Part shown: piece by piece, positions 8,154 to 16,168 of the stretch
Layout of the letters: each line of letters starts with the position of its first letter
How positions within the stretch are numbered: the first letter of the stretch is position 1
Assembly: GCA_009360345.1 (NCBI GenBank)
Contig: SPDP01000009.1
Span: 34,911-98,910, forward strand
Length of the DNA stretch: 64,000 nt
Direction of reading: 5' to 3'
Source: Alcaligenaceae bacterium SAGV5
GTDB lineage: Bacteria; Pseudomonadota; Gammaproteobacteria; Burkholderiales; Burkholderiaceae_B
Made by a program: the position numbers and the translations under genes
Notes under the pieces: generated by a model
The model's database searches: none
Told to the model about the DNA's origin: nothing
Seen by the model: the letters and a program-made list of their open reading frames with translations, nothing else

Positions 8154-8978
8154 GCCGTGGCGGGGGCGGAAGCCGTTGATGGCGTCGCGGGTCTCGCGCG
8201 CCACGCGCGCCGCGGCTTCGCGCCAGTCGTCGCCACCGCTGGCGTAGAGGATGGCGCGCGACGAGTTGATCATCATGCCGGTGCCGGCGGCGTTGCAGCC
8301 CGCCTCGACCGTGGCCCGCACGTCGCCGCCCTGGGCGCCCACGCCGGGCACCAGCAGCGGCATGTCGGCGCCGATGCGCGCGCGCACCGCCGCCAGCTCG
8401 GCGGGGAAGGTGGCGCCCACCACCAGGCCGAGCTGGCCATGGCGGTTCCATTTTTCAGCGACCAGCCCCGCCACGCGCAGGTAGAGCGGTTCGCCGCCGG
8501 TTTCCAGGAATTGCAGGTCCGAACCGCCGGGGTTGGAGGTGCGGCACAGGACGATCACGCCGCGGTCCGGCCACGCGAAATACGGTTCGATCGAATCCGA
8601 GCCCATGTAGGGGCTGACGGTGACGGCATCGGCGCCGTAGCGCTCGAAGGCCTCGGCGGCATACTGTTCGGCCGTGGAGCCGATGTCGCCGCGCTTGGCG
8701 TCCAGCACCAGCGGAATGTCCGGGTGGTGCTCCTTGATGTGCCGGCACAACGCTTCGAGCTGGTCTTCGGCGCGGCGCGCGGCGAAATAGGCGATCTGGG
8801 GCTTGAACGCGCACGCGTAGGGCGCCGTGATGTCGGCGATGGCGCGGCAGAAATCGAAGATACGGTCGGCCCGTCCGCGCAGTTCGGCGGGAAAGCGGGC
8901 GGGATCCGGGTCCAGGCCGACGGTCAGCAGGGAGTCGGACGAGGCCCAGGCCTGCGTCAGTTTGCGGGTGAAAGACAT
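8151..8978 (-). CDS. pyrF: Orotidine 5'-phosphate decarboxylase (type 2)
   Basis: A 275-residue enzyme that decarboxylates OMP to UMP in de novo pyrimidine synthesis in the cytoplasm. The active-site segment LDAKRGDIGSTAEQYA carries the Lys/Asp network. The start LTVGLDPDPARFP, the loop SPYMGSDSIEP and the phosphate-binding LLVPGVGAQGGD identify the longer type 2 class. The ATG at 8978 was chosen over one at 9008 because it begins MSFTRKLTQAWASSD, the usual N-terminus. The stop codon coincides with the first bases of repeat A. Confidence 0.95.
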   Translation of the reverse strand: MSFTRKLTQAWASSDSLLTVGLDPDPARFPAELRGRADRIFDFCRAIADITAPYACAFKPQIAYFAARRAEDQLEALCRHIKEHHPDIPLVLDAKRGDIGSTAEQYAAEAFERYGADAVTVSPYMGSDSIEPYFAWPDRGVIVLCRTSNPGGSDLQFLETGGEPLYLRVAGLVAEKWNRHGQLGLVVGATFPAELAAVRARIGADMPLLVPGVGAQGGDVRATVEAGCNAAGTGMMINSSRAILYASGGDDWREAAARVARETRDAINGFRPRHG

Positions 8979-9065
8979 GGGGCAAGGGGAACGGAATCGA
9001 TCCGCCATTGTAGGATCATCCGGGGGCCGGCGCGAAACGGCCCGCCGGCCCCCGGGCGAGCCGGG

Positions 9066-9458
9066 TCAGGCCAGCAGCCGGCCCGCCAGCACGTGTATCC
9101 AGAGCCCGGCGGAGAACAGCAGCGACAGCATCACGGCCGCGCTGCCCAGGTCCTTGGCGCGTCCCAGCAGCGGATGGGTTTCCACCGACAGCGCATCGGC
9201 CAGCGCCTCGACCGCGGAGTTCAGCAGTTCCGCCACCAGCACCAGCAGCATGCTGAACAGCAGCAGCAGGACCTCGGTGGCGTCGCGGCCCAGCCAGACC
9301 GCCGCCGGCACCAGGATGATCACCAGCGCGACTTCCTGGCGGAAGGCGGCTTCGTATTTGAGCGCGGCGCCCAGGCCCTGGAGCGAATAGCGCCAGGCGC
9401 GGAAGACTCGCTGGAGGCCGCCGGTGCTCTTGTAGGGGGAATGCTGTTGATCGGTCAT
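9066..9458 (-). CDS. dgkA: Diacylglycerol kinase (small integral-membrane type)
   Basis: A 130-residue inner-membrane protein with three hydrophobic segments. The family signature ELLNSAVEALAD holds the catalytic Glu and Asn residues, and EAAFRQE near the first helix is also conserved. It phosphorylates diacylglycerol to phosphatidic acid, recycling lipid made during envelope biogenesis; undecaprenol kinase activity is possible in this family. It stands alone, 87 bases downstream of the pyrF start region and on the same strand. Confidence 0.93.
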   Translation of the reverse strand: MTDQQHSPYKSTGGLQRVFRAWRYSLQGLGAALKYEAAFRQEVALVIILVPAAVWLGRDATEVLLLLFSMLLVLVAELLNSAVEALADALSVETHPLLGRAKDLGSAAVMLSLLFSAGLWIHVLAGRLLA

Positions 9459-9610
9459 CGGAGCGGGGTAAAGGGGGATCGGCGGCAGGATACAGCGAAA
9501 CGCCGCCGCGGCGCACGCTCCGGGTTTGCAACAATGGTCGGAGCAGGACGAGGATGTTGACATAGATCCCTCCGCAAGATTCCTTATCGATACAAGAAGG
9601 AGAGGCACCC

Positions 9611-10591
9611 ATGAGGCATTTCCCGTCATCGGCCCGGGCGGCCGGCCTGGCCGCGCTGGTTTCCCTGATGTCCGCCGGCCCCGCCGCGGCGGCCTCGTAC
9701 CCCGACAAGCCGGTACGCGTCGTGGTCGGCTTTTCGGCCGGCGGCACCACTGACGTCGCCGCCCGCATCATCGCCAAGGAACTGGGAGAGGACCTGGGCC
9801 AGAGCTTCGTGGTCGAGAACAAGCCCGGCGCGGGCAGCAATATCGGCGCCGAGCTGGTCGCCCGCGCCAAGCCCGACGGCTACACGCTGTACATGGTGGC
9901 CGTCACCAGCACCATCAACCAGACCCTGTACAAGAACCTGAACTTCGACATCGTCAAGGATTTCGCGCCCATCGCGCTGGTCATCAAGGTGCCCAACATC
10001 CTGGTGGTCAATCCGTCGCTGCCGGTCAAGAACGTGCAGGAGCTGGTCGCCTACGTCAAGGCGCATCCCGACAAGCTTTCGTATGCGTCGTCGGGCAGCG
10101 GCACGTCCATCCACATGGCTGGCGAATTGTTCAAGCTGCGGGCCGGCGTGGACATTCCCCACATCCCCTACAAGGGCAGCGCCCCCGCCTTGACCGATCT
10201 CATCGGCAACCAGGTGCAGCTGATGTTCGACAACATGCCCTCGGCCTGGCCGCACGTGCAGGCCGGCAAGCTGCGGGCGCTGGCGGTCACCACGGCCGAG
10301 CGCTCGGCCACCGCGCCCGATTTGCCGACCATGATGGAATCAGGCTACGACAAGTTCGACGTGTCGTCGTGGTTCGGGCTGATCGCGCCCAAGGGCACGC
10401 CGCCCGAGGTCATCGCCAAGGTCAACGCCTCCGTGCAGAAGGCGCTGGCCAAGCCGGACGTGCAGCAGCGCTTCAAGGATCTGGGCGCCGTCACCGCCAG
10501 GACCACGCCGGAGCAGTTCGGCAAGTTCATCAAGGACGAGGTGGATACCTGGGCAACCGTGGTCAAGGCCTCGGGCGCGAAGGTGGAATAG
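9611..10591 (+). CDS. Bug/TctC-family periplasmic substrate-binding protein (2)
   Basis: A 326-residue receptor with a signal peptide (residues 1-28, ending AAAA-SYPDKP), GFSAGGTTDVAAR near the mature N-terminus, NKPGAGSNIG, and IPYKGSAPALTDLIGN in the hinge region. A good ribosome site (GAAGGAGAGG) precedes the ATG. It is monocistronic with no transporter or enzyme partner on the same strand, so its ligand cannot be guessed. Confidence 0.92.
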   Translation: MRHFPSSARAAGLAALVSLMSAGPAAAASYPDKPVRVVVGFSAGGTTDVAARIIAKELGEDLGQSFVVENKPGAGSNIGAELVARAKPDGYTLYMVAVTSTINQTLYKNLNFDIVKDFAPIALVIKVPNILVVNPSLPVKNVQELVAYVKAHPDKLSYASSGSGTSIHMAGELFKLRAGVDIPHIPYKGSAPALTDLIGNQVQLMFDNMPSAWPHVQAGKLRALAVTTAERSATAPDLPTMMESGYDKFDVSSWFGLIAPKGTPPEVIAKVNASVQKALAKPDVQQRFKDLGAVTARTTPEQFGKFIKDEVDTWATVVKASGAKVE

Positions 10592-10613
10592 CCGCGTACC
10601 GGCCGCCGCGGCG

Positions 10614-11756
10614 TCAACGCGTCGTGGCGGTTTTTTCCCAGATGTCGGTCTCGCCTTCCAGCGGGCGCTGCAGTGAACGCTCCGGGATCTCCCAGATGAT
10701 GAGGCGGGGAGGCGTGCCGCGGAACTCGTCGCTCTTGAAATAGGCTCGCGCGGCGCCGGCGAATTCGCCGCCGTCCCGGGCGAAGTTGACCACGCGGGTC
10801 TGCAGCGCGGCTTCCAGGAAGGGGACGAAGTTCGAGTTGCGCGAGTAGGACGTACCGATCAAGGCCACCCGTGGCAGGTCGGTGTCGCCGAACAGGTCGT
10901 CCTCGCTGGCCGGGGCGGCGGTGGCCGCCACGGGCGCGAAGGCCGTGCGCGGTTCCAGGTCCGGGGCCGGCAGCAACGCGGTCGGCAGCCAGTCTATGCC
11001 GGCCAGCCTGATCAGGTCGCCCTCCAGCGGTTCCAGGTTGCCGCGCGTGACGGTGAAGGCCTGGCGCGGTTGCAGCCGCTCGGATGCCGCCGGCAGCGCG
11101 CGGGCGGCCGCGGCGATGGCGTCCGCCGCCGCTTCGGCGCCGGCCTCGTTCCAATGGGTATCCGTGCGCAGGAATCCCGGTACGGGCAGCCTGCGCAGCG
11201 CCGATTCCAGGTCCACGGTCCGCACGCCGGCGGCCCGCAGGGCTTCGTTCCAGTCGCGAAGGCGCCCCTCCAGCGCGGCCGGACGATAGACGCCGCAGCG
11301 TTCGCCGGCCGCGATTCGGGTCTTGTCGGGCACCGCGGCCACGAGCAACTCGATGCCGAGTCCGGCCAGTCGTGTCCGCAGCTCCGCGACTTCCCGGGCG
11401 CGCGCCCGCATGGCATCGTCGCCGCCGGCGTGCGGCTCCAGTTCGTCGACCAGGAACAGCCAGTCCGGGCAGCCCTGCCGCACGCGCGGGCCCAGGTCGC
11501 CCACGGCCAGCCAGCTGACGCCGCGTTCCAGGCTGGCCGATCGGGCCGGCAGCGGCGTCTTGGCCATGGTGTCGGCGATCTCGGCGGTGACCCGTCCCGC
11601 CAGGAAGCCTGGCCAGTCCGGCGCGCTGCGGGTAAGCGGCAATCGTTCCACCAGCAGGCCGTACCCGTTGGACAGCAGGCCCGCCGCCAGCATGGCGGCC
11701 ATGACGCAGCCCGCGAGCGCGTAGCGCGGGCCGGAGCGGGAAGAGGTCTTGTCCAT
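10614..11756 (-). CDS. wssI: Cellulose O-acetylation protein, AlgJ/AlgX-like
   Basis: A 380-residue protein with an N-terminal membrane anchor (about residues 10-35) and a periplasmic SGNH-like acetyltransferase domain. The catalytic DxH lies in RTDTHWNEAG and the nucleophile Ser in LIGTSYSRN, as in AlgJ/AlgX. It should move acetyl groups in the periplasm onto the exported polysaccharide, with WssH as the membrane donor. Its start overlaps the wssH stop (TGATG), showing translational coupling. It is the last gene of the acetylation set. Confidence 0.85.
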   Translation of the reverse strand: MDKTSSRSGPRYALAGCVMAAMLAAGLLSNGYGLLVERLPLTRSAPDWPGFLAGRVTAEIADTMAKTPLPARSASLERGVSWLAVGDLGPRVRQGCPDWLFLVDELEPHAGGDDAMRARAREVAELRTRLAGLGIELLVAAVPDKTRIAAGERCGVYRPAALEGRLRDWNEALRAAGVRTVDLESALRRLPVPGFLRTDTHWNEAGAEAAADAIAAAARALPAASERLQPRQAFTVTRGNLEPLEGDLIRLAGIDWLPTALLPAPDLEPRTAFAPVAATAAPASEDDLFGDTDLPRVALIGTSYSRNSNFVPFLEAALQTRVVNFARDGGEFAGAARAYFKSDEFRGTPPRLIIWEIPERSLQRPLEGETDIWEKTATTR

Positions 11757-13165
11757 CAGAACTGGAAGTAGAGGAAAGGGACCGCGCCGCGGCTGGCGAT
11801 CAGCGAGAAGCCCAGCAGGAAGCCGGCCACCGGCCAGGCGCCGTCCCAGGCGCGCAGCAGTGCCGGCCGGCCGTCGCGCGCCAGCCAGGCTTCGACCGCC
11901 GGATAGACGACGCACAGCACGCCCAGGACCATGGCCATCACGTGGGCGGGCCTGAGCTGGACGCGCAGGGCATCGCCCAGCGCGTAGCCGTTCAGGCCGA
12001 ACTGGCCGGCATACATGTCCAGGGCGGAGCCGAACGAGTGTGCCCGGAACAGCGTCCAGGCGAGCATGACGAACAGCAGGGTCAGTACCCGCGACAGCAC
12101 GGCGGGCGGCGCGGGCAGCGAGGCATGGCCCCACAGCCGGGTGCCCGCCAGGGCCAGGCCGTGGGCGGTGCCCCACAGCAGGTAGTTCCAGTTGTCGCCG
12201 CCGTGCCAGAGGCCCGCGATGGCCATGGTCAGCAGCAGGTTGACGTAGGTGCGCACCTCGCCCTTGCGGTTGCCGCCCAGAGGGATGTAGAGATAATCGC
12301 GCAGCCAGCTCGACAGCGACAGGTGCCAGCGGCGCCAGAAGTCCTGGATGCTGGAGGCCAGGTAGGGATGGTTGAAGTTCTCTGGGAAATGGAAGCCCAG
12401 CATCAGGCCCAGGCCGATGGCCATGGCGCTATAGCCGGCGAAGTCGAAGAACAGTTGCAGGCTGTAGGCGAAGCAGCCCAGCCAGGCATCCAGGAAGGTG
12501 GGGGCGGACAGGGAGAATGCAGTCTGCACCAGGGGCGAGAGCGTATCGGCGATCAGCACCTTCATGCCGAAGCCGATCATGAAGCGGCGCGCGCCCTGCG
12601 TGAACTGGGGCCAGTCGACGGTGCGTTCGCGCAGCTCGCGCGCCACCCAGTCGTAGCGGATGATGGGGCCCGCGATCAGGTGCACGAACATGGCCTGGTA
12701 GGCGCCGAAGTTCACCAGGCTGCGGTCGGCCGGCACGACGCGGCGCTGCACGTCGATCAGGTAGGAAATCGACTGCAGCACGATGAAGGACAGGCCGATG
12801 GGCAACGCGATCTTCTGCCAGGGAACGGGCATCGCGCCGCTCCACGACAGGACCTGGTTGAAGGTCTCGACCAGGATGTTGGCGTATTTGTACCAGCACA
12901 GGACGGACAGGTTGATCGTGATGAACGCCGCCAGCATCAGCATGCGCTGGCGCTCGGTGCGGGTGCTGTCTATGGCCATGCCGCCTATCCAGCCCACGAG
13001 GATGAGCGCGATGAACAACAACAGCAGCAGCGGACTCCACCAGCCGTAGAAAATCCAGCTGGAGAACATCAGCACGGCATTGCGCCAGGATGCCGGCGAA
13101 GCCGCGTAGATGAGCAGAAAGAGCGGCAGGAACAGCGTAAGGAATTCCAGCGACGCAAAAACCAT
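11756..13165 (-). CDS. wssH: Membrane-bound O-acyltransferase, AlgI/WssH-type
   Basis: A 469-residue MBOAT protein with about ten membrane segments. The conserved motif GLWHGGDNWNYLLWGTAHG holds the essential His, and the preceding LSSWLRDYLYIPLGGN is also typical of AlgI. It probably carries an acetyl group across the inner membrane for polysaccharide O-acetylation. It lies between algF-like wssG and algJ-like wssI in the order known from Pseudomonas fluorescens wss, where the set acetylates cellulose. Confidence 0.9.
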   Translation of the reverse strand: MVFASLEFLTLFLPLFLLIYAASPASWRNAVLMFSSWIFYGWWSPLLLLLFIALILVGWIGGMAIDSTRTERQRMLMLAAFITINLSVLCWYKYANILVETFNQVLSWSGAMPVPWQKIALPIGLSFIVLQSISYLIDVQRRVVPADRSLVNFGAYQAMFVHLIAGPIIRYDWVARELRERTVDWPQFTQGARRFMIGFGMKVLIADTLSPLVQTAFSLSAPTFLDAWLGCFAYSLQLFFDFAGYSAMAIGLGLMLGFHFPENFNHPYLASSIQDFWRRWHLSLSSWLRDYLYIPLGGNRKGEVRTYVNLLLTMAIAGLWHGGDNWNYLLWGTAHGLALAGTRLWGHASLPAPPAVLSRVLTLLFVMLAWTLFRAHSFGSALDMYAGQFGLNGYALGDALRVQLRPAHVMAMVLGVLCVVYPAVEAWLARDGRPALLRAWDGAWPVAGFLLGFSLIASRGAVPFLYFQF

Positions 13166-13198
13166 GAGAACGACCTGTGGGGGACTCGGGAGGCGGGG

Positions 13199-13852
13199 TC
13201 AGCGGGTCAATGCGTCGTTGGCGAATAGCGTGCGGGAGCCCTGGGGACCGGGAACGACCAGGACCGTATAGCGCTGGCCGGCCTCGAGCGGCCCCAGGTC
13301 CTGGGCCGCGCCTTGCGGCTTGCCGTCGCAGGTCAGCTCCACGGACACCGCCACGGGGTTGATCAGGCGGCGCTTGGCCTGGCCCTGGCCGACGTTCTCG
13401 AAAATGCCGACATTGCGGCCGGCCGTGCGCAGCCCCGCCTGGCGGCATGCCGGGTCGGCGTTGTAGAGCGCCAGCGAGGCGCGCACGGCGTTGAAATCGT
13501 CGGGAGATTCCTTGATGACCACGGTGGCGCGCTTGTCCAGCGCGACCACGGTGGCGAATTCGCCCGGCTTGACCGTGACGGATACGGGCAGGCTCTGGCC
13601 GCTTGCGGCCAGGTTGCCCTTTACCGGCTTGCCGGCGGCCACGGGCATGAAGCCGGAGGCAGGCTTGTCCGCCGGCAGCGGCAGGGTCGCGCTGGTGCCG
13701 GATGCCTGGACCTCCAGCGGCCCGGACGTGGCGTTGACGAAGCGCACGAAGGCAGAGTCCTGGGCGGGTCCCGTCGGATAGAGCGCGATGCCGGCCGCGT
13801 GCGCGGTCAGCGCGGGCAGGCAGGCCAGGGCTGCGATCAGGGTGGATTTCAT
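13199..13852 (-). CDS. wssG: Periplasmic acetylation protein, AlgF-like
   Basis: A 217-residue exported protein (signal peptide ending AHAAG) with two beta-rich halves. It matches AlgF in layout (IALYPTGPAQDSAFVRFVNA at the mature N-terminus, LYNADPACRQAG in the middle). AlgF is an adaptor needed for O-acetylation of alginate with AlgI and AlgJ; here it should serve cellulose. The ATG overlaps the wssF stop (ATGA), so the two genes are coupled. Assignment relies on both sequence and gene order. Confidence 0.8.
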   Translation of the reverse strand: MKSTLIAALACLPALTAHAAGIALYPTGPAQDSAFVRFVNATSGPLEVQASGTSATLPLPADKPASGFMPVAAGKPVKGNLAASGQSLPVSVTVKPGEFATVVALDKRATVVIKESPDDFNAVRASLALYNADPACRQAGLRTAGRNVGIFENVGQGQAKRRLINPVAVSVELTCDGKPQGAAQDLGPLEAGQRYTVLVVPGPQGSRTLFANDALTR

Positions 13853-14511
13853 TTACCGGTGGCTCCCTTGGTTGCCGGCGCGTTGGCCAGCGCCTGCGTG
13901 ATGGCCGCGCCCCACGCGTTGTAGCCGGCCTGGGTGAAGTGCTGGCCGTCCATCGTGGCCCACTGTCCGGGCTTGGCGAACTTCAGCGAGTCGATGTATT
14001 GGCAGGGCGGGACATTGGCCTCCAGGAACTTCGACATCAGTTGCACGCGGGGATAGGTCTTGCCGTATTTGCCGCCTTCGCTGCCCCAGGCCGGCCCCAC
14101 CCACGCGCACTTGGTGTTGGTGGAGGAAATGGCCTTGACCAGCGAGGTCGTCTGCTGCCAGGCCCAGGTCTTGGGGAAATCCGGCTGGGTATAGGCGGCC
14201 ATCGTGTCGCCGAAGACCAGGACGACGAGGTCGGGTTTTTCCTTGGCGATCAACGTCGAAATGGGGACGGTCGTGGCGGCCTTGCCCTGCACGACCGCCT
14301 TGGCGCTGCCGATGCGTTCGGCGCCGCCACAGGAGCCCGGCGTGGCGGTGAGCCACTCGGCGGGCGTCGAGCCGCACACGCCTATGGTGTGCACGCTCTT
14401 GGCGCCCTGCCGGAGCAGGCCATCGTGCAGCGACCCGATCAGGTAGCTGGGGGTGGCCAGGTGGCTGTCGCCGATGATGAGGATCGTCAGGCCCGCGATC
14501 AATGAAACCAT
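13849..14511 (-). CDS. wssF: SGNH/GDSL hydrolase of the acetylation operon, WssF-like
   Basis: A 220-residue protein with a hydrophobic N-terminus that could be an anchor or signal sequence. The SGNH block I is IIGDSHLATPSY (nucleophile Ser) and block V is DGQHFTQAGY (Asp/His). In the P. fluorescens wss operon a protein of this kind, WssF, sits between the cellulose synthase genes and the AlgF/I/J homologues, as here. It is thought to present or transfer acyl groups. It starts 40 bases after bcsC. Confidence 0.75.
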   Translation of the reverse strand: MVSLIAGLTILIIGDSHLATPSYLIGSLHDGLLRQGAKSVHTIGVCGSTPAEWLTATPGSCGGAERIGSAKAVVQGKAATTVPISTLIAKEKPDLVVLVFGDTMAAYTQPDFPKTWAWQQTTSLVKAISSTNTKCAWVGPAWGSEGGKYGKTYPRVQLMSKFLEANVPPCQYIDSLKFAKPGQWATMDGQHFTQAGYNAWGAAITQALANAPATKGATGK

Positions 14512-14551
14512 TTCGTACTCCGGTGATGCCTACAGCAGTCAGGTGATTCGG

Positions 14552-15827
14552 TTATTCGCTCGCGTAGGGCGAGGCGAAGGGGGGGACCGGCATGGGAACC
14601 GGTCCGGTCTGCGACTCGAGAGCGTAGCGCACATAGACGCCGCCCTTGTATTGCCGGTAGTCGCGCGCGTTGTCAATACTGAAATTGCCGCCCAGGAACC
14701 ACTTGGGCGCGAGCTGGTATTCGGCGGCCAGCGCGAGGCCGTAGCCGATGCCGGTCTTGCTCTGGCCGGCGTAGCTGGCCTGGGTGCCGTAGGCCGCGGC
14801 GATGGCTTGCGCCTGGGCCTGGCGGACCGGGTCCGAGAAGTAGTTCACGGCGTCCTGCTTGATATGCTGCACGCCGATCGCGCCCTTGACCTGATAGCTG
14901 AAGCGGCCCTGGCGTTCCGCCCACGCCAGCGGCACGCTGAGCGCGACGAAGCGTTGGGGGCTGAAGTAGCCGCCGCTGCCCACCGTGTAATAGCCCAGGT
15001 TCTTGTCGTAGCCGAAGACGGTGAGGTCCAGGCCCGTCGTCAGGCTGCGGTTGGGTTCGCGGATGAGCTGCGTGTAGAAGCCCGCGCCGGCGGACAGCCG
15101 GCTGTTCGACTGCACGTTGTGACCGTTCAGGCTGTGCCAGCCCAAGCTGCCGTAGAAGCCGTAGCCGTCATAGTTCAGGCCGCCGCGCAGGCGTCCGCCG
15201 GTGGCCGTGACGCCGCCCCAGCTTTCCCCCGTCCGGCTGTCGCGCACCCCCGCGTAGGACAGGACCGTGTCCGTGACCGCGCGGCGCGACGCTTCGACGC
15301 CATAGGACAGGCGCGGACCGTCTTCGTTGGCGACTTCGCCGTCGAAGCGGGCGCCGCCCACGACGTTCTGGTAGCGAAAGCCAAAAGGCGTGACGCCGAG
15401 GTCCAGCTTCAGCCCCGACAACTGGTAGCCCACGGCGACGCCCACGCCGCTGGCGTTCTGCGAGCCGGGCGCGCCGACGGCGCCCTGCTGCTGGGCGTTC
15501 GCCGCGGCCGGGCCGCCGCCGAACTGGCTGCTGGTCGGGAAGTCGCTGCCGACCGAGCCGGCGCGCAGCGTGACCGGGGTGGCCTGGACATAGGCGCGGC
15601 CGTCGCCGACGGGGAAGTCCACGGTGACCGGGGTTTCCACGTCGAGCATGCGGCCCATGCCGCCCGCGCCGTTGTGCTGGCGCACGGTCGTGCCGACGGT
15701 GATGGTCGCGCTGCGGGCCTGCTGGATCGCGTCCAGTTCTTGTTCCAGCGTCCTGGGGGCCGCGGGCGCGGTGGAGGCCGTGGCCAGGTTGGCCTGCGAG
15801 GCGCTGGGCCGGCGGAAGGGGGAGGGC
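14552..15827 (-). CDS. bcsC: Cellulose synthase subunit C, C-terminal barrel (5' part missing)
   Basis: About 425 residues match the BcsC C-terminal outer-membrane domain. The segment reads DFPVGDGRAYVQATPVTLRA near its start and has many amphipathic strands (YGFYGSLGWHSLNGHNVQSN, YKGGVYVRYAL) before a short terminal PFASPYASE. BcsC forms the outer-membrane pore for cellulose, with TPR repeats upstream. The TPR half and the rest of the bcs operon are absent because the reading frame runs into Nextera adapter sequence at 15828. The truncation is therefore technical. It is followed directly by wssFGHI. Confidence 0.85.
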
Positions 15828-15878
15828 CTGGCTCTTATACACATCTCCGAGCCCACGAGACACTCGCTAATCTCGTAT
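15828..15878 (+). other. Nextera adapter with i7 index (assembly artefact)
   Basis: The stretch reads as the transposon mosaic end (CTG then CTCTTATACACATCT, with one mismatch), then CCGAGCCCACGAGAC, then the eight bases ACTCGCTA, then ATCTCGTAT, the start of the P7 primer. This is the layout of a Nextera i7 adapter. It is not biological sequence, and DNA on its two sides need not be adjacent in the genome. Confidence 0.97.
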
Positions 15879-15880
15879 CG

Positions 15881-16122
15881 ACAGAGGGGGGCGCGGCGCG
15901 GTCCGTGCCCAAGGCGTCGGCGGCTCGCTGCTGTTGGACTTGCATGGCATGCACGGCTCTTTCGCGGGCCTGGATGGCGCGTTGTCGTCTTGCCTGTGCC
16001 TGGTCAGGGGAAATCGGCGGAGGGGAAGGCGAGTCTGTCCGGTGCTGGTGTCGCACGGAGACGGCTTCCGGCACCGGCGTGTCGTGAACTGGACTCGGAG
16101 AGCGTGGGATGGAGTTGGGCAC
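15881..16122 (-). CDS. TALE-like protein paralogue, N-terminal fragment (cut by adapter)
   Basis: A GTG start at 16122 opens about 80 residues beginning VPNSIPRSPSPVHDTP, closely similar to the N-terminus of the complete gene just upstream (ISRSPSPIHDMP). Shared parts include RTDSPS, SPDQAQ, RRAIQARE and a Gln-rich stretch. The gap between the two genes is 46 bases on the same strand, so they are a tandem pair. The frame enters the Nextera adapter at 15878, so the repeat region, if present, is lost from this assembly. The N-terminal part is proline/serine-rich and probably unstructured. Confidence 0.7.
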
Positions 16123-16168
16123 GAGTTTTTTCCAGAGGGCGAGAGCCGGGGGAGGGAGGTGCCCGGGC

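Noticed and set aside
10345..11154. Minus-strand frame antisense to the Bug gene at 9611-10591
   Set aside because: The Bug protein on the plus strand has all family motifs; the overlap part is a shadow.
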